From assembly GCA_937967615.1 (NCBI GenBank), contig CALCMJ010000165.1, positions 1 to 36,321 on the forward strand: a stretch of DNA of 36,321 nt. Reading direction: 5' to 3'. Position numbers and translations under genes: made by a program. The notes below the pieces were generated by a model, which searched no databases, was not told where the DNA came from, and saw only the letters and a program-made list of their open reading frames with translations. The stretch is from an uncultured Saprospiraceae bacterium. Lineage in GTDB: Bacteria; Bacteroidota; Bacteroidia; Chitinophagales; Saprospiraceae. Position 1 is the first letter of the stretch. Each line of letters begins with the position of its first letter. Shown here piece by piece: positions 17,161 to 26,020 of the stretch.

Positions 17161-17308
17161 AGGTCCTTATTTCAAGAAAGTTCTGTGACCCGAATGCAAT
17201 CATCAACATAACTGTCTTAGCTGCAAATTACAAAACTTAATCAAGGAAGATGAAGTCTTATATCTAATTTGTTTGAAGAGGCTTATAATGTACGTCAAAG
17301 CTCAGTTT

Positions 17309-18793
17309 TTAACCATTTCCACCAAGTTTTGACCTAAATTCCTCTGGGAAACTACTGCTGTCAAAGTCCCAGATATTGGGTAAAAACCAATAAACAAGAA
17401 TTGTTAAGATGATGATAGATATAATATTCATCCAAATCCCTGTCTTTATCATATCCGAAATTTTGAGGTAGCCCGAACCAAAGACAATAGCATTTGGAGG
17501 TGTGGCGACTGGTAGCATAAAAGCACAAGAGGCAGCAACAGTTGCTGAGACGAGTAGGACATATGGATGTACATCAATAGAAAACGCTAGGGGAGCAAGA
17601 ATAGGCAGAAGCATGGCTGTTGTAGCCATGTTTGAGGTGATCTCTGTTAAAAAGTTTACAGCTGTAATAAGAATGAGTATAAGTAAAAGAATAGGCAATG
17701 CCTTTAAAAGTTCAAATTGTGTTCCTATCCAAAGTGCTAAACCGCTGTCTTTAAATCCTGCTGCTAATGCCATCCCTCCTCCAAAAAGTAAGAGCACACC
17801 CCAAGGCATCTTTACGGCTTCTTCCCAGGTCAAAAGAGCTCTTTTCCTGTCTGAGCTAGGTATTAGAAATAACAATATGCCTAAACCTAGTGCAATGATT
17901 GTATCATCCATTGCGGGGATAAATATTTGAATCTTTTGCCTAAATATGAGCATCATGGCGACGCTAAAGAAAACCATTGCAACACGTTTTTCTTCAACAC
18001 TCCACTTGCCCAGGTCGTTTAACAAGCTTTGGACCTTTGCTTTTCCTCCCGGGAATTCTTTCATTTTAAAACTGAAGGCATATTTAGTAAGATAGACCCA
18101 GCAAATTGTCAAGAGTAAGATAGAAATAGGGAGTCCAAACTTCATCCAGTCCATAAATCCTATTTCTATGCCATAAGTTTCTTTCACTACCCCTGCTAAT
18201 ACTAAATTTGGTGGTGTGCCAAATAACGTTGCCATGCCACCTATAGAAGCACTGTAAGCAACAGCAAGCATAAGAGATTTTCCAAAATATTCTGTTTCGT
18301 TTATTTCTGTTGTAGGGTCATCTTTGAGCTGGAGAACAATGGCGAGAGCTATAGGTAGCATCATCACGGTGGTTGCAGTATTTGATACCCACATGGACAT
18401 AAATGCTGTTGCCAGCATAAAACCAAGAATGATTCTGGAAGTGCTTGCACCTATAAAATTGATGATAGAAAGAGCAATGCGTTTATGTAAATTCCATTTT
18501 TCTATTGCTATTGCGAGAATAAAACCGCCTATATATAAGAAGATGTATTTGTGTCCGTATGCGGCTGTTGTTTGAGAAATCTCTAAGGCTCCTGTCAATG
18601 GGAAAAGGACTATGGGTAGTAGGGCAGTTACGCTAATATCCGTTACTTCAAAGATCCACCATATTGCAATCCATATAGTGCAAGCAAGAACAGCATTGGC
18701 TTGTGTGGATAATCCTTCAGGATGGAAAAAGAAAAGAATCAAACCACAAAGAATAGGCCCTAGTATTCCAGGGATAAATTTGTTGATTTTCAT
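17309..18793 (-). CDS. SLC13/DASS-family sodium-coupled carboxylate transporter
   Basis: This inner-membrane symporter probably imports C4-dicarboxylates, citrate or a related anion with Na+. It is a highly hydrophobic protein of about 494 residues with the duplicated DASS signatures: SNTATTVMMLPIA in the first half and TSNMATTAMLLPIL in the second, each paired with a proline/asparagine loop (FGTPPNLVLAG and ATPPNAIVFGSG). These four elements build the substrate and sodium sites. I prefer the ATG at 18793 (MKINKFIPG) over the upstream frame start at 18865, which would add 24 polar residues without membrane character. It lies on the same strand as the acyl-CoA dehydrogenase and divergent from tex. 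Confidence 0.92.
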   Translation of the reverse strand: MKINKFIPGILGPILCGLILFFFHPEGLSTQANAVLACTIWIAIWWIFEVTDISVTALLPIVLFPLTGALEISQTTAAYGHKYIFLYIGGFILAIAIEKWNLHKRIALSIINFIGASTSRIILGFMLATAFMSMWVSNTATTVMMLPIALAIVLQLKDDPTTEINETEYFGKSLMLAVAYSASIGGMATLFGTPPNLVLAGVVKETYGIEIGFMDWMKFGLPISILLLTICWVYLTKYAFSFKMKEFPGGKAKVQSLLNDLGKWSVEEKRVAMVFFSVAMMLIFRQKIQIFIPAMDDTIIALGLGILLFLIPSSDRKRALLTWEEAVKMPWGVLLLFGGGMALAAGFKDSGLALWIGTQFELLKALPILLLILILITAVNFLTEITSNMATTAMLLPILAPLAFSIDVHPYVLLVSATVAASCAFMLPVATPPNAIVFGSGYLKISDMIKTGIWMNIISIIILTILVYWFLPNIWDFDSSSFPEEFRSKLGGNG

Positions 18794-18968
18794 GTGCGGA
18801 ATGAAATTTTTCTGTGCTCTATAGTTTCTATCACTCTCTAATATAAAAAATACAATTAAGCACATCGAGTTATTTGGTTTGCTATCATTAAAAAAAAAAT
18901 GTGGATTACAGCGAGGTCTCGATTAAATTCTATTCAATTTCTTTCATTGCTTTCCTTACATTTATGGC

Positions 18969-21104
18969 ATGGAGTTGAATCTAGCTATTCGGATTAGTAC
19001 ATCTTTAAATCTACCAAAGCGTGCAGTTGAGAACACTGTTAAGCTATTAGAGGGAGGAGCTACAATTCCATTTATCTCTAGATATAGAAAGGAGTCTACA
19101 GGATCGTTGGATGAAGTGCAGATAGGCAACATTAGCAAGGCATGGAAGGATTTGAATGAACTCATTAAGCGTAAAGAGTTTGTCCTTAAGTCTATAGAAG
19201 AACAAGAAAAACTTTCAGGTGGTTTAAAGCGAAAGATTGAGGACTGTTGGGATGCAACAGCGTTGGAGGATATTTATCTCCCGTTCAAGAAAAAGAGAAA
19301 AACGAAGGCCAGCATAGCCAAAGAAAATGGCTTGGAACCACTTGCAGAGATTATTTGGCGGCAAGAGAGCAAGAACTTAGATCGTCTTGCCAAGGGGTTT
19401 TTGAATAAGAATGTAGCATCTATTAATGATGCCTTGCAAGGAGCTAGAGACATTTTAGCTGAACGTATATCTGAGGGTCTTCCAGCACGGGATTTAGTGC
19501 GAAAATTATTTAAGCATTCGGCTCAGATTTCTTCAAAGCTTGTCAAAAAGAAGAAGGAGGAAGCTGACAAGTATAAAGATTATTTTGATTATTCTGAATC
19601 GTTGAAGCGTGCAGCAAGTCACAGAATATTAGCAGTGTTCAGGGCAGAAAAAGAGGGCTTATTAAAAGTGAAGGTGGGAATAGAGGAAGAAGAAGCGAAT
19701 ACGCGATTGCAAAATCTTGTTATACGTAGAAATGCGTCTTATGAGAGTGAGGATCAACTCGTATTAGTAATAAAGGATGCGTACAAAAGATTGCTAGGCC
19801 CTTCCATTGAAACAGAATTTAGAAAGGAATTTAAAGATAAGGCAGATGAGGATGCGATTCAGGTCTTTGCAGAAAATCTAAAGCAACTCTTGCTTGCTGC
19901 TCCCTTAGGGAATAAGACGACCATGGGAATTGACCCAGGGTTTAGGTCTGGATGTAAAGTTGTTTGTTTGGATGAAAATGGAGACCTTAAATATAACACG
20001 ACAATTTATCCTCATCCACCACAGAATAATAGAGAGGAAGCGAAAAAACGGATATTGGAACTTGTGAAGAAGTTTAAGGTAGAAGCCATTGCAATAGGAA
20101 ATGGAACGGCAGGAAAAGAAAGTTTTGCATTTTTAAAAAGTATAAGTATTGATACTAAGATAGAAGTCTATTTGGTGAATGAAAATGGTGCTTCTATTTA
20201 TTCTGCTTCAGAAATAGCGAGGAATGAATTTCCAGATTACGATTTAACAGTACGTGGAGCTGTATCTATTGCACGCAGATTAATGGACCCGCTTTCTGAA
20301 TTAGTAAAGATTGATCCAAAGTCTATTGGTGTTGGGCAGTATCAACACGATGTGAATCAAGTCAAGCTGAAAGAAAATCTAGGCTTGTGCGTAGAGAGTT
20401 GTGTAAATGCAGTAGGTATAAATTTAAACACAGCCTCTGAGCATGTTCTCAGTTATGTTTCAGGACTGGGTCCCACAATTGCAAAGAACATTGTTGAATT
20501 CAGGACAGAAAATGGGCCTTTTAAAAAAATAGAGACCTTGAAGAAAGTCCCAAGGATGGGAGCCAAGTCCTTTGAGCAAAGTTCGGGCTTCTTACGCATT
20601 AGAGAGGGAGCAAATCCTTTAGATAATACGGGGGTGCATCCAGAAAGGTATGGTCTTGTAAAGATGATGGCGAAGGAAAATAAGATCAGTATCAACGAGC
20701 TTATTAGAAGTAGACAGACTGTTCTGTCTATTGATAAAATGAAGTATGTAACTGATGAAGTAGGACTTCCAACTATTGATGATATCATAAATGATTTACT
20801 CAAGCCAGGGCTGGATATTCGCGGTGCTGCAAAGACTTTTGAATTTTCTCCTGGTATAAATAGTATTGCGGACGTGAAAGAGGGGATGATGGTTAAAGGG
20901 ATAATAAACAATATCACAAATTTTGGTGCCTTTGTGGATTTGGGGATTAAGGAGGCTGGATTGATACATGTTTCCCAAATGGCAGATGTGTTTGTGAAAG
21001 ACCCACTAGATCATGTGCGATTAAATCAAGAAGTGAATGCAAGGGTTTTAGAAGTAGATGAGCAACGAAACCGTATTTCATTGAGTTTGAAAGCGAATGG
21101 CTAG
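18969..21104 (+). CDS. tex: Tex-family transcription accessory / RNA-binding protein
   Basis: The 711-residue protein has the full Tex layout: an N-terminal helical Tex domain (residues 1-190, with IPFISRYRKESTGSLDE), a YqgF/RNase-H-like domain (from about 317, GIDPGFRSGCKVVCLD), helix-hairpin-helix repeats (about 490-560, NLNTASEHVLSYVSGLGP), and a C-terminal S1 RNA-binding domain (about 635-709, GIINNITNFGAFVDLG). Tex is the bacterial relative of eukaryotic Spt6; it binds nucleic acids and influences transcription. The start ATG at 18969 is preferred; an ATG 5 bp upstream is in another frame. It ends 12 bp from the convergent CotH gene with no visible terminator between. Confidence 0.96.
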   Translation: MELNLAIRISTSLNLPKRAVENTVKLLEGGATIPFISRYRKESTGSLDEVQIGNISKAWKDLNELIKRKEFVLKSIEEQEKLSGGLKRKIEDCWDATALEDIYLPFKKKRKTKASIAKENGLEPLAEIIWRQESKNLDRLAKGFLNKNVASINDALQGARDILAERISEGLPARDLVRKLFKHSAQISSKLVKKKKEEADKYKDYFDYSESLKRAASHRILAVFRAEKEGLLKVKVGIEEEEANTRLQNLVIRRNASYESEDQLVLVIKDAYKRLLGPSIETEFRKEFKDKADEDAIQVFAENLKQLLLAAPLGNKTTMGIDPGFRSGCKVVCLDENGDLKYNTTIYPHPPQNNREEAKKRILELVKKFKVEAIAIGNGTAGKESFAFLKSISIDTKIEVYLVNENGASIYSASEIARNEFPDYDLTVRGAVSIARRLMDPLSELVKIDPKSIGVGQYQHDVNQVKLKENLGLCVESCVNAVGINLNTASEHVLSYVSGLGPTIAKNIVEFRTENGPFKKIETLKKVPRMGAKSFEQSSGFLRIREGANPLDNTGVHPERYGLVKMMAKENKISINELIRSRQTVLSIDKMKYVTDEVGLPTIDDIINDLLKPGLDIRGAAKTFEFSPGINSIADVKEGMMVKGIINNITNFGAFVDLGIKEAGLIHVSQMADVFVKDPLDHVRLNQEVNARVLEVDEQRNRISLSLKANG

Positions 21105-21116
21105 AGTAAGATGGAA

Positions 21117-22496
21117 TTAGTTGTTTCTTGCATATGTACATTGTCCTTTCAGGTCATCTAACGCTGCGTTCCATTTAGATAATGAAAGTGCATCCTCATG
21201 TGTAAGTTTTGCTTCTTCAGTTGCAAGTTCTATTTGGGAACGCCAAGTTTCCAATTGCGTATTTATATTACTTTCAGAAAAAACACCAGTTTTCATTTGG
21301 GAACGCTTTAGGTCATATTCAAGGGTATAGTTTGCCCATGTTTCTACTAATTTATCACAGGCTGCAGATTTTTGTGCAAAGAAACCACTAAAGAAGGGTT
21401 GGCAGTTATTTCGTGTTTCTCCCCATGCGTCAGCAATAGGTGTAACAGGATTTGCATTATTAATAATGTTTTCAAACGCATTGTCAAGGTCCCATGGGAT
21501 CAGGTGAAGCTTTTTGTTAACGGGTTCTTCATACCAATAAAAATTATGTGGAGAACAATTGTTTCCACTACAATACCAATGGAAGGGTCCATCATCATGT
21601 CTTATCATTCTGTCAACAACGCAGTAGGAGAGAGCCTCATCAATATTCATGTTATTTTCAACAATACTACGTTGTTGGTTTAAGCTATTTGCTTGAGAAA
21701 GTGCTACAGCAAAATTTCTTATAAGTGACACATCCGGGCTTTCATCTTCATTTGTTTCTAAACTTTGGATATAACGTTGTTCGCTGAACGGCTGTCCATT
21801 ACTATTTAAAGGCCAAATTTCTTTATATACATTCCCCTTGCCATCATTAAAATTGTAGCGTGAAAATCTTCCGTCGACTTGTTCTACCAAAGCATATAGA
21901 CCAGAATATTCTCCATTGATCATGAGTTTAGCATGTACTGCTCTGGGAGCAGGAACACCCATTTCTCTGAATAGATAATATCCTAATCGTTCGCGCATCT
22001 GACTAGGATCATTATTCATAGAATGCAATTGCAGTTTTTTTAGTCCATAGAATTTCTCTTCCCGTTCTTCCCAGTTTATTTTAACTTTCATAGAAAGTTT
22101 AGGGCAGGTTTTATATCCACTAGGATTGGCCCAATCATTTCCTGAGACACATCCAACGAAAGCACCTATTGACCCCTTGTATCTTATTCCAACTGGACTT
22201 ATGGTGTCTCCTTGGAAAATTAAAGTCCCTTCTACATATTCTTCACGAGCGGGATCTGCATCTATTTTTTCTAGATCAGCTGCTTTGAGGTAAAGTTCAA
22301 TTGTGTGCAAGGTATTTTGGTCGAAAATGTAATCAGAATTGAGTTGTAGATATTGTTCTTCTCCTGTTGGCAATACTTGTGCGCCTATGAAATCTTCATT
22401 GGGTGTATTTGGCTTATTTACATCTGTTATTTCTTCAGGGCTTTTGGAGCACGAAAATAAGCTGAATAATGTAAGAAGGTAAATGCAAAGTTTCAT
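21117..22496 (-). CDS. CotH kinase-family lipoprotein
   Basis: This 459-residue protein starts with a lipoprotein signal (LFSC, Cys16) and a proline/asparagine linker, so it is probably anchored in the outer membrane. The CotH domain spans about residues 60-440. It has the start region RYKGS, the LQLHSMNNDPSQMRERLGYY and APRAVHAKLMINGEYSGLYA segments, and the catalytic metal-binding motif PWDLDNAF preceded by a RHDDGPFHWY segment. CotH proteins are atypical protein kinases, known from Bacillus spore coat phosphorylation. In Bacteroidota their surface substrates are mostly unknown. Several cysteines (CVSGNDW, CSGNNCSP) could form disulfides. It is convergent with tex. A second, larger CotH protein is at 31789-34707. 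Confidence 0.9.
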   Translation of the reverse strand: MKLCIYLLTLFSLFSCSKSPEEITDVNKPNTPNEDFIGAQVLPTGEEQYLQLNSDYIFDQNTLHTIELYLKAADLEKIDADPAREEYVEGTLIFQGDTISPVGIRYKGSIGAFVGCVSGNDWANPSGYKTCPKLSMKVKINWEEREEKFYGLKKLQLHSMNNDPSQMRERLGYYLFREMGVPAPRAVHAKLMINGEYSGLYALVEQVDGRFSRYNFNDGKGNVYKEIWPLNSNGQPFSEQRYIQSLETNEDESPDVSLIRNFAVALSQANSLNQQRSIVENNMNIDEALSYCVVDRMIRHDDGPFHWYCSGNNCSPHNFYWYEEPVNKKLHLIPWDLDNAFENIINNANPVTPIADAWGETRNNCQPFFSGFFAQKSAACDKLVETWANYTLEYDLKRSQMKTGVFSESNINTQLETWRSQIELATEEAKLTHEDALSLSKWNAALDDLKGQCTYARNN

Positions 22497-22843
22497 TGCA
22501 AATTAAATTACAATAATCTTGGCGGAATCATAAATTTTGAATCCTATTTAGGTGCATTTTAATATTCTAGATAGTATGACATAGAGATAAAGTCCGCGTG
22601 AGTTGCCTGGAACGTGGACGACGAAGTAGGCCAGACCCAAAGGGGCCGAGCTGACTAGCGAGCGTATAAGGGAACGACGCTGAGTGCGTGAAACGCAGGA
22701 AGGGGCACGCCCAAGAAATTTAGAAGATATCGATTGAGTAATTTGTAAAGAGATATTTGGTTTAAAAAAAAAAAAGTCTTTCCTTGTTCCTCAAGGGTTT
22801 CGCGGGTTCACGGTTAAAGTGACGAGCTGCAATTTAAAAGTGA
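22497..22843. other. 347-bp intergenic region containing a GC-rich island
   Basis: The gap separates the CotH lipoprotein start from the end of the OmpA-like gene. Its left and right parts are AT-rich, like the rest of the window. The centre (22592-22712) is a GC-rich structured block described separately. A run of 12 A follows at 22764-22775. I find no credible ORF. A CTTG/CAAG hairpin at about 22783-22795 could be a weak termination signal. Confidence 0.7.
22592..22712. ncRNA. Candidate structured RNA or GC-rich intergenic repeat element
   Basis: 76 of 121 bases are G or C (63%), in an AT-rich neighbourhood and without coding signs. Predicted pairings by eye: GCGTG (22596-22600) with CACGC (22706-22710), closing the whole block; TGCGT/ACGCA around a GAA loop (22685-22697); CCC/GGG around AAA inside GG/CC (22629-22647); and an alternative GTCCGC/GTGGAC stem (22592-22597 with 22614-22619). 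On the minus strand the block begins GGGCGTGCCCC, which resembles GC-rich intergenic repeats I recall from Bacteroidota, but that memory is unchecked. Strand is not determined. It is not a tRNA or tmRNA. Confidence 0.5.
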
Positions 22844-23431
22844 CTAAATCTGCAGGAATTTTATTGAGATCAAGTTTCCCGCAGCCTTCGCTTTATTTTC
22901 ACGCCCCTTTCCTATAGAGTTAACTTGATCAGCTGAGACTCCCAATTCAAAAAGTTTTTGCTTCACACTATTTGCCCTTGAATGAGTTATGCTTAAATCT
23001 GAGTTGGAATGCGACTGAATTTGAATTTTTACATTCGGGTTATCTTTCAATGCTTGCGCTAGACCATTCATCTCATCTTGATTAAATTCTCTTATTTCAG
23101 TGCCAGTTTGGTTGAACGTAAACATTGACATTGATGTGGATTGTCCTACCTTATCTTCTTTAGTGAACAAGCCTTCGTATATTAGTCTATATGCTTTTTC
23201 GTGATTTGTGTTCTTTTGAGGTGGAACATGAAGAACATTTCCAGCTTTCCTTCCTTCTGTGGCGATCAAGTCTTTTGATCCGAAGTCTCGATTTTCAGTA
23301 CGTGTATTTTCTGTTGAATTTTGTTCGACTCTGTCTGTAGCTTTACTTGTTTTTTCAGAAGTATCTTGTTTGCATGCATAAAAGATAACAAGAGTTAAGC
23401 TTAAGAGAATGATATGTCCTTTTGATTTCAT
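22844..23431 (-). CDS. OmpA-like domain lipoprotein
   Basis: I take the ATG at 23431 as start because it gives a clean lipoprotein signal (LVIFYAC); the longer frame from 23488 would put 19 unlikely residues before it. After a polar linker of about 60 residues, the C-terminal half (about residues 85-195) is an OmpA-type fold: a MFTFNQTGTEI strand, a helix with EMNGLAQALKDNPNVKIQIQSHSN, then SRANSVKQKLFELGV and a final beta strand. The usual peptidoglycan-contacting Asp (in GHTD of classical OmpA) is Asn here (SHSN), and the loop before the Arg is short. It is a paralogue of the C-terminus of the next gene (23571-24866). The function is probably envelope-related. Confidence 0.85.
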   Translation of the reverse strand: MKSKGHIILLSLTLVIFYACKQDTSEKTSKATDRVEQNSTENTRTENRDFGSKDLIATEGRKAGNVLHVPPQKNTNHEKAYRLIYEGLFTKEDKVGQSTSMSMFTFNQTGTEIREFNQDEMNGLAQALKDNPNVKIQIQSHSNSDLSITHSRANSVKQKLFELGVSADQVNSIGKGRENKAKAAGNLISIKFLQI

Positions 23432-23507
23432 CTTGAAAGAGTGTTTTCTAAAATTAAGTGAGATACAAAAGTAGGGAATAAAGATCAATTGATTATTACC
23501 TAAAAGA

Positions 23508-23536
23508 AAAGAACCAGCCGAGTGAGAAGGTTCTTT
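23508..23536 (-). terminator. Likely terminator after the DUF937-OmpA gene
   Basis: AAAGAACC (23508-23515) pairs perfectly with GGTTCTTT (23529-23536) around a 13-nt loop. On the minus strand a T-rich stretch follows. It lies 35 bp past the stop at 23571 and separates the two OmpA-like genes. Confidence 0.6.
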
Positions 23537-23570
23537 CTTTGTATTTAATATTTTTAATCGTTTAAGTAGA

Positions 23571-24866
23571 CTACTTAACAGCTTCTACTTTGATCTCTAC
23601 TTTATTATTTGCAGCTTTTGTCGCATCTGTGTCGCCCATGCCTTTTGATGAAATTTGCCCTTTGTCAACCCCCAAGGTCACTAACATGTCCTTAACAACT
23701 TGAGCACGCAGCTTTGTGTTATCATCACCGTCATTTGAATGTACTTGAACTTGAATCTTAGCGCCTGGAATAGTTTTTAAAGCGTTTGCTAAGCCTTCTA
23801 CTTCTGCTTTTGAGAAGTCAGTAATTTTATGTGATTTCGTATCAAATACAATTCGTGAAAGAGCATACGTGGTTCCTACTTTTTCTTTTGAAGTAAACAT
23901 ATTGGTGAAAACCGTCTTAAAACCATCTGTTGTATTACTCGTAGAGCTCACTCCTGAGCTAGCGGATCCTATTGCCGCGGCGGCAGAGAGTTTAGTACCA
24001 TTTAGGTCTAAATAATAACCATCAGTAATTGTAAATTGGCCAGACTTTTTAATAAGCATTCCATTTCCATCTATTAGGTTTCCATTTGCGTCAAGCGCCC
24101 ATCCATCATTTGTAGGGGTGCTTGTAGTTTTTGTGTTATCTACAGTGCCAGTTTTTTGGGTTTTTGTTTCTGCAGTTTTGTTCACTGCAGTCTTTTCTTC
24201 AGTAGTGTCTGTAGATGTTTCGGCAGTAGCACATGCTTTTTGGCTAAACCACCATAAAAGACCTAGTAGTCCTAATAGGGGAATAAGCCACTTGAACATT
24301 CCACCAGATGATGCTATAGTTTGCACTGAGCTTTCTTCCGTTTTCCTAGTTTCTGTACTTCCAGAATTACTCGTCGACATCAACTTATCTTTTTGAGACT
24401 TCAAGTAGGACGAGAGTTGAATGTCTGTATAATTTTCTCTGTTTGCTAACTTGCTAGTATGCCCAAGTGCTAATGGTGCTAAAAGCTGAGTAAGTTTAGA
24501 GCCTTTTTCAGCACTTAATCCAGAGCTTTTTACTATGTTGCCTACGAGAGATTCTCTAGCAGCTCCAAATAAAAAGTCTGAAGCCTTGTTGCCAATTTCA
24601 AGATATTCATGTGTGGATGCTTCATCTAAATTAAGAAAGTCGGTTGCTACATTACTAGCAATGTTATTTGTTCGGATAAAATTTCTCAGAGCACTTGCGT
24701 TTTCAGTTGTATCTCCTCTGCTTACAATGGCTTTCATAATAGTGGGCAAAGCCGCTCCAACTGCTGATCTGGTTGAATCCATGTTGAGTCCCATAAGAGA
24801 ACTTAATTTTGTATATGTTGCATCACTGAATTTATCTGAAACATGGTTTAATAGATTAATAGACAT
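23571..24866 (-). CDS. DUF937 - transmembrane - OmpA-like domain protein
   Basis: The 431-residue protein has three parts. The N-terminal DUF937 (YidB-like) domain (about 1-160) is helical, with GLNMDSTRSAVGAALPTIMK and LTQLLAPLALGH. A single membrane segment near residues 190-212 (MFKWLIPLLGLLGLLWWF) and a threonine-rich spacer follow. The C-terminal OmpA-like domain (about 315-431) has RIVFDTKSHKI, AEVEGLANALKTIPGAKIQV, a VHSND variant of the peptidoglycan motif and LRAQVVKDML. There is no signal peptide, so the DUF937 domain should be cytoplasmic and the OmpA domain periplasmic. It is clearly related to the following gene. The biological role is unknown; linking a cytoplasmic module to the wall is a reasonable guess. 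Confidence 0.87.
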   Translation of the reverse strand: MSINLLNHVSDKFSDATYTKLSSLMGLNMDSTRSAVGAALPTIMKAIVSRGDTTENASALRNFIRTNNIASNVATDFLNLDEASTHEYLEIGNKASDFLFGAARESLVGNIVKSSGLSAEKGSKLTQLLAPLALGHTSKLANRENYTDIQLSSYLKSQKDKLMSTSNSGSTETRKTEESSVQTIASSGGMFKWLIPLLGLLGLLWWFSQKACATAETSTDTTEEKTAVNKTAETKTQKTGTVDNTKTTSTPTNDGWALDANGNLIDGNGMLIKKSGQFTITDGYYLDLNGTKLSAAAAIGSASSGVSSTSNTTDGFKTVFTNMFTSKEKVGTTYALSRIVFDTKSHKITDFSKAEVEGLANALKTIPGAKIQVQVHSNDGDDNTKLRAQVVKDMLVTLGVDKGQISSKGMGDTDATKAANNKVEIKVEAVK

Positions 24867-25034
24867 AGCTTAAGTTTATCATTAATATTTAATAAAAAGT
24901 ATGGACCCACAAGTCCACATGAAATGCGATCATTGGGATTTAGGAAAGAACAGCTAAAATTAATGTGTGCGTGTTAAAATTATAAAATATTAAGCACGCA
25001 AACTAACATTGAGTATGATTTTCCATCATAAAAA

Positions 25035-25805
25035 TTAATATTCTACTGAATAATCGAAATAGTGATAATCCGCTCTTAAATAGAGCTTTTTACCTAACTC
25101 ATTTACTCTATAGCTCTTGCGTTTACTGTGTAAAAGAAGCCCTTTAACTCTTATGAATTCTATGTTTTCTACGATATTATAGTGATCAGCGCTTTCAATC
25201 CAATTTGCAATAATTCTACTATTGTCTTTGTCAAAATAAAATTTCCATAGATTTTTACTAGAGTGGTTTTTATGCAAATCAGGATTGTAGCCCACTTGTA
25301 TTACATCCACATTGGATCCATTCAATTCTTGTTCTCCTAAGTATTTAATATCAGCTCCCGTGTCCAATAGCTTAAAAGGTATTCCTAAAACGTATACAGA
25401 ACTGTTAATTGACTTTCTTAGAGATTCTGGATCCACTTCTAGATCTTCTCCATTTTTATTTCTCGCATATTGATCGTCTATGCCAGTAGTAAAGAGAATG
25501 TCTTCATTCTCTTCAGACCGGATTATATATTCATTGCTGGGGAGAGTATAGTTGTGATCTTGTTTAAATGTTTTTTCTATTTCTCCATTTTCTGTGAGGA
25601 GGGTAAAGTTTTTCTTGTAGCGAATTGTTTGGATAGCTTCCCATTGTTGTATGCCACCCGCATCTTCAATCGAACGTTTTATGATTTCTTGTGCTTTTAT
25701 GTCCTTGATGTGGGCATATCTATCTATTGTGTTTTTGTCAGTATTAGAGCTGCAAGCAAATAGAAGTGATACTATAATAAGCTTGGCTAAGTTTAAAAAT
25801 TTCAT
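25035..25805 (-). CDS. Lipoprotein, LolA/outer-membrane-lipoprotein-sorting-like (unassigned)
   Basis: The 256-residue product has a lipobox (LLFAC, Cys18), so it is a lipoprotein. The rest begins AQEIIKRSIEDAGGIQQWEAIQTI and is rich in alternating beta-strand patterns (KNFTLLTENGEIEKTF, WKFYFDKDNSRIIANWIE). This resembles LolA/LppX-type half-barrels and the DUF6503-like proteins of Bacteroidota, which have the same 'G-WE-I-TIRY' opening. I cannot assign a substrate; a lipid-handling or hydrophobic-ligand role would be a guess. It stands alone, with 168 bp before the DUF937 gene and a divergent gene on the other side. A small TATGAT/ATCATA hairpin lies just past its stop. Confidence 0.75.
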   Translation of the reverse strand: MKFLNLAKLIIVSLLFACSSNTDKNTIDRYAHIKDIKAQEIIKRSIEDAGGIQQWEAIQTIRYKKNFTLLTENGEIEKTFKQDHNYTLPSNEYIIRSEENEDILFTTGIDDQYARNKNGEDLEVDPESLRKSINSSVYVLGIPFKLLDTGADIKYLGEQELNGSNVDVIQVGYNPDLHKNHSSKNLWKFYFDKDNSRIIANWIESADHYNIVENIEFIRVKGLLLHSKRKSYRVNELGKKLYLRADYHYFDYSVEY

Positions 25806-26020
25806 TTAGAAAAATTGTCTAATTCGGGTTAGGTACTATTAATCCACTCATAAAGAAAGCTAATTTAATCTGACTTTTAGTTTCTTAACACGGTTTTGAA
25901 TTATTTGTATCCACCTTTTATTTGCTTCTCTTTTGAACAATAAAGTGTTTATATATAAGTTTATATGAAGTAAAAAAATCAAAACGGATGAAGTAGGGCT
26001 ACCTAATCAAATCAAGTGCA

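Noticed and set aside
22581-22712. Resemblance of the start of the GC-rich block to RNase P RNA (an AAAGTCC near the 5' end)
   Set aside because: The other conserved RNase P segments, such as the GGTGAAAAGGTG region and the 3' closing sequence, are absent and the block is too short.
22801-22835. T-arm-like GGTTCAC stretch suggesting a tRNA
   Set aside because: No acceptor, D or anticodon arms can be built around it.
25015-25030. TATGAT/ATCATA hairpin after the unassigned lipoprotein gene
   Set aside because: The 6-bp AT-rich stem without a T tract is too weak to call a terminator.
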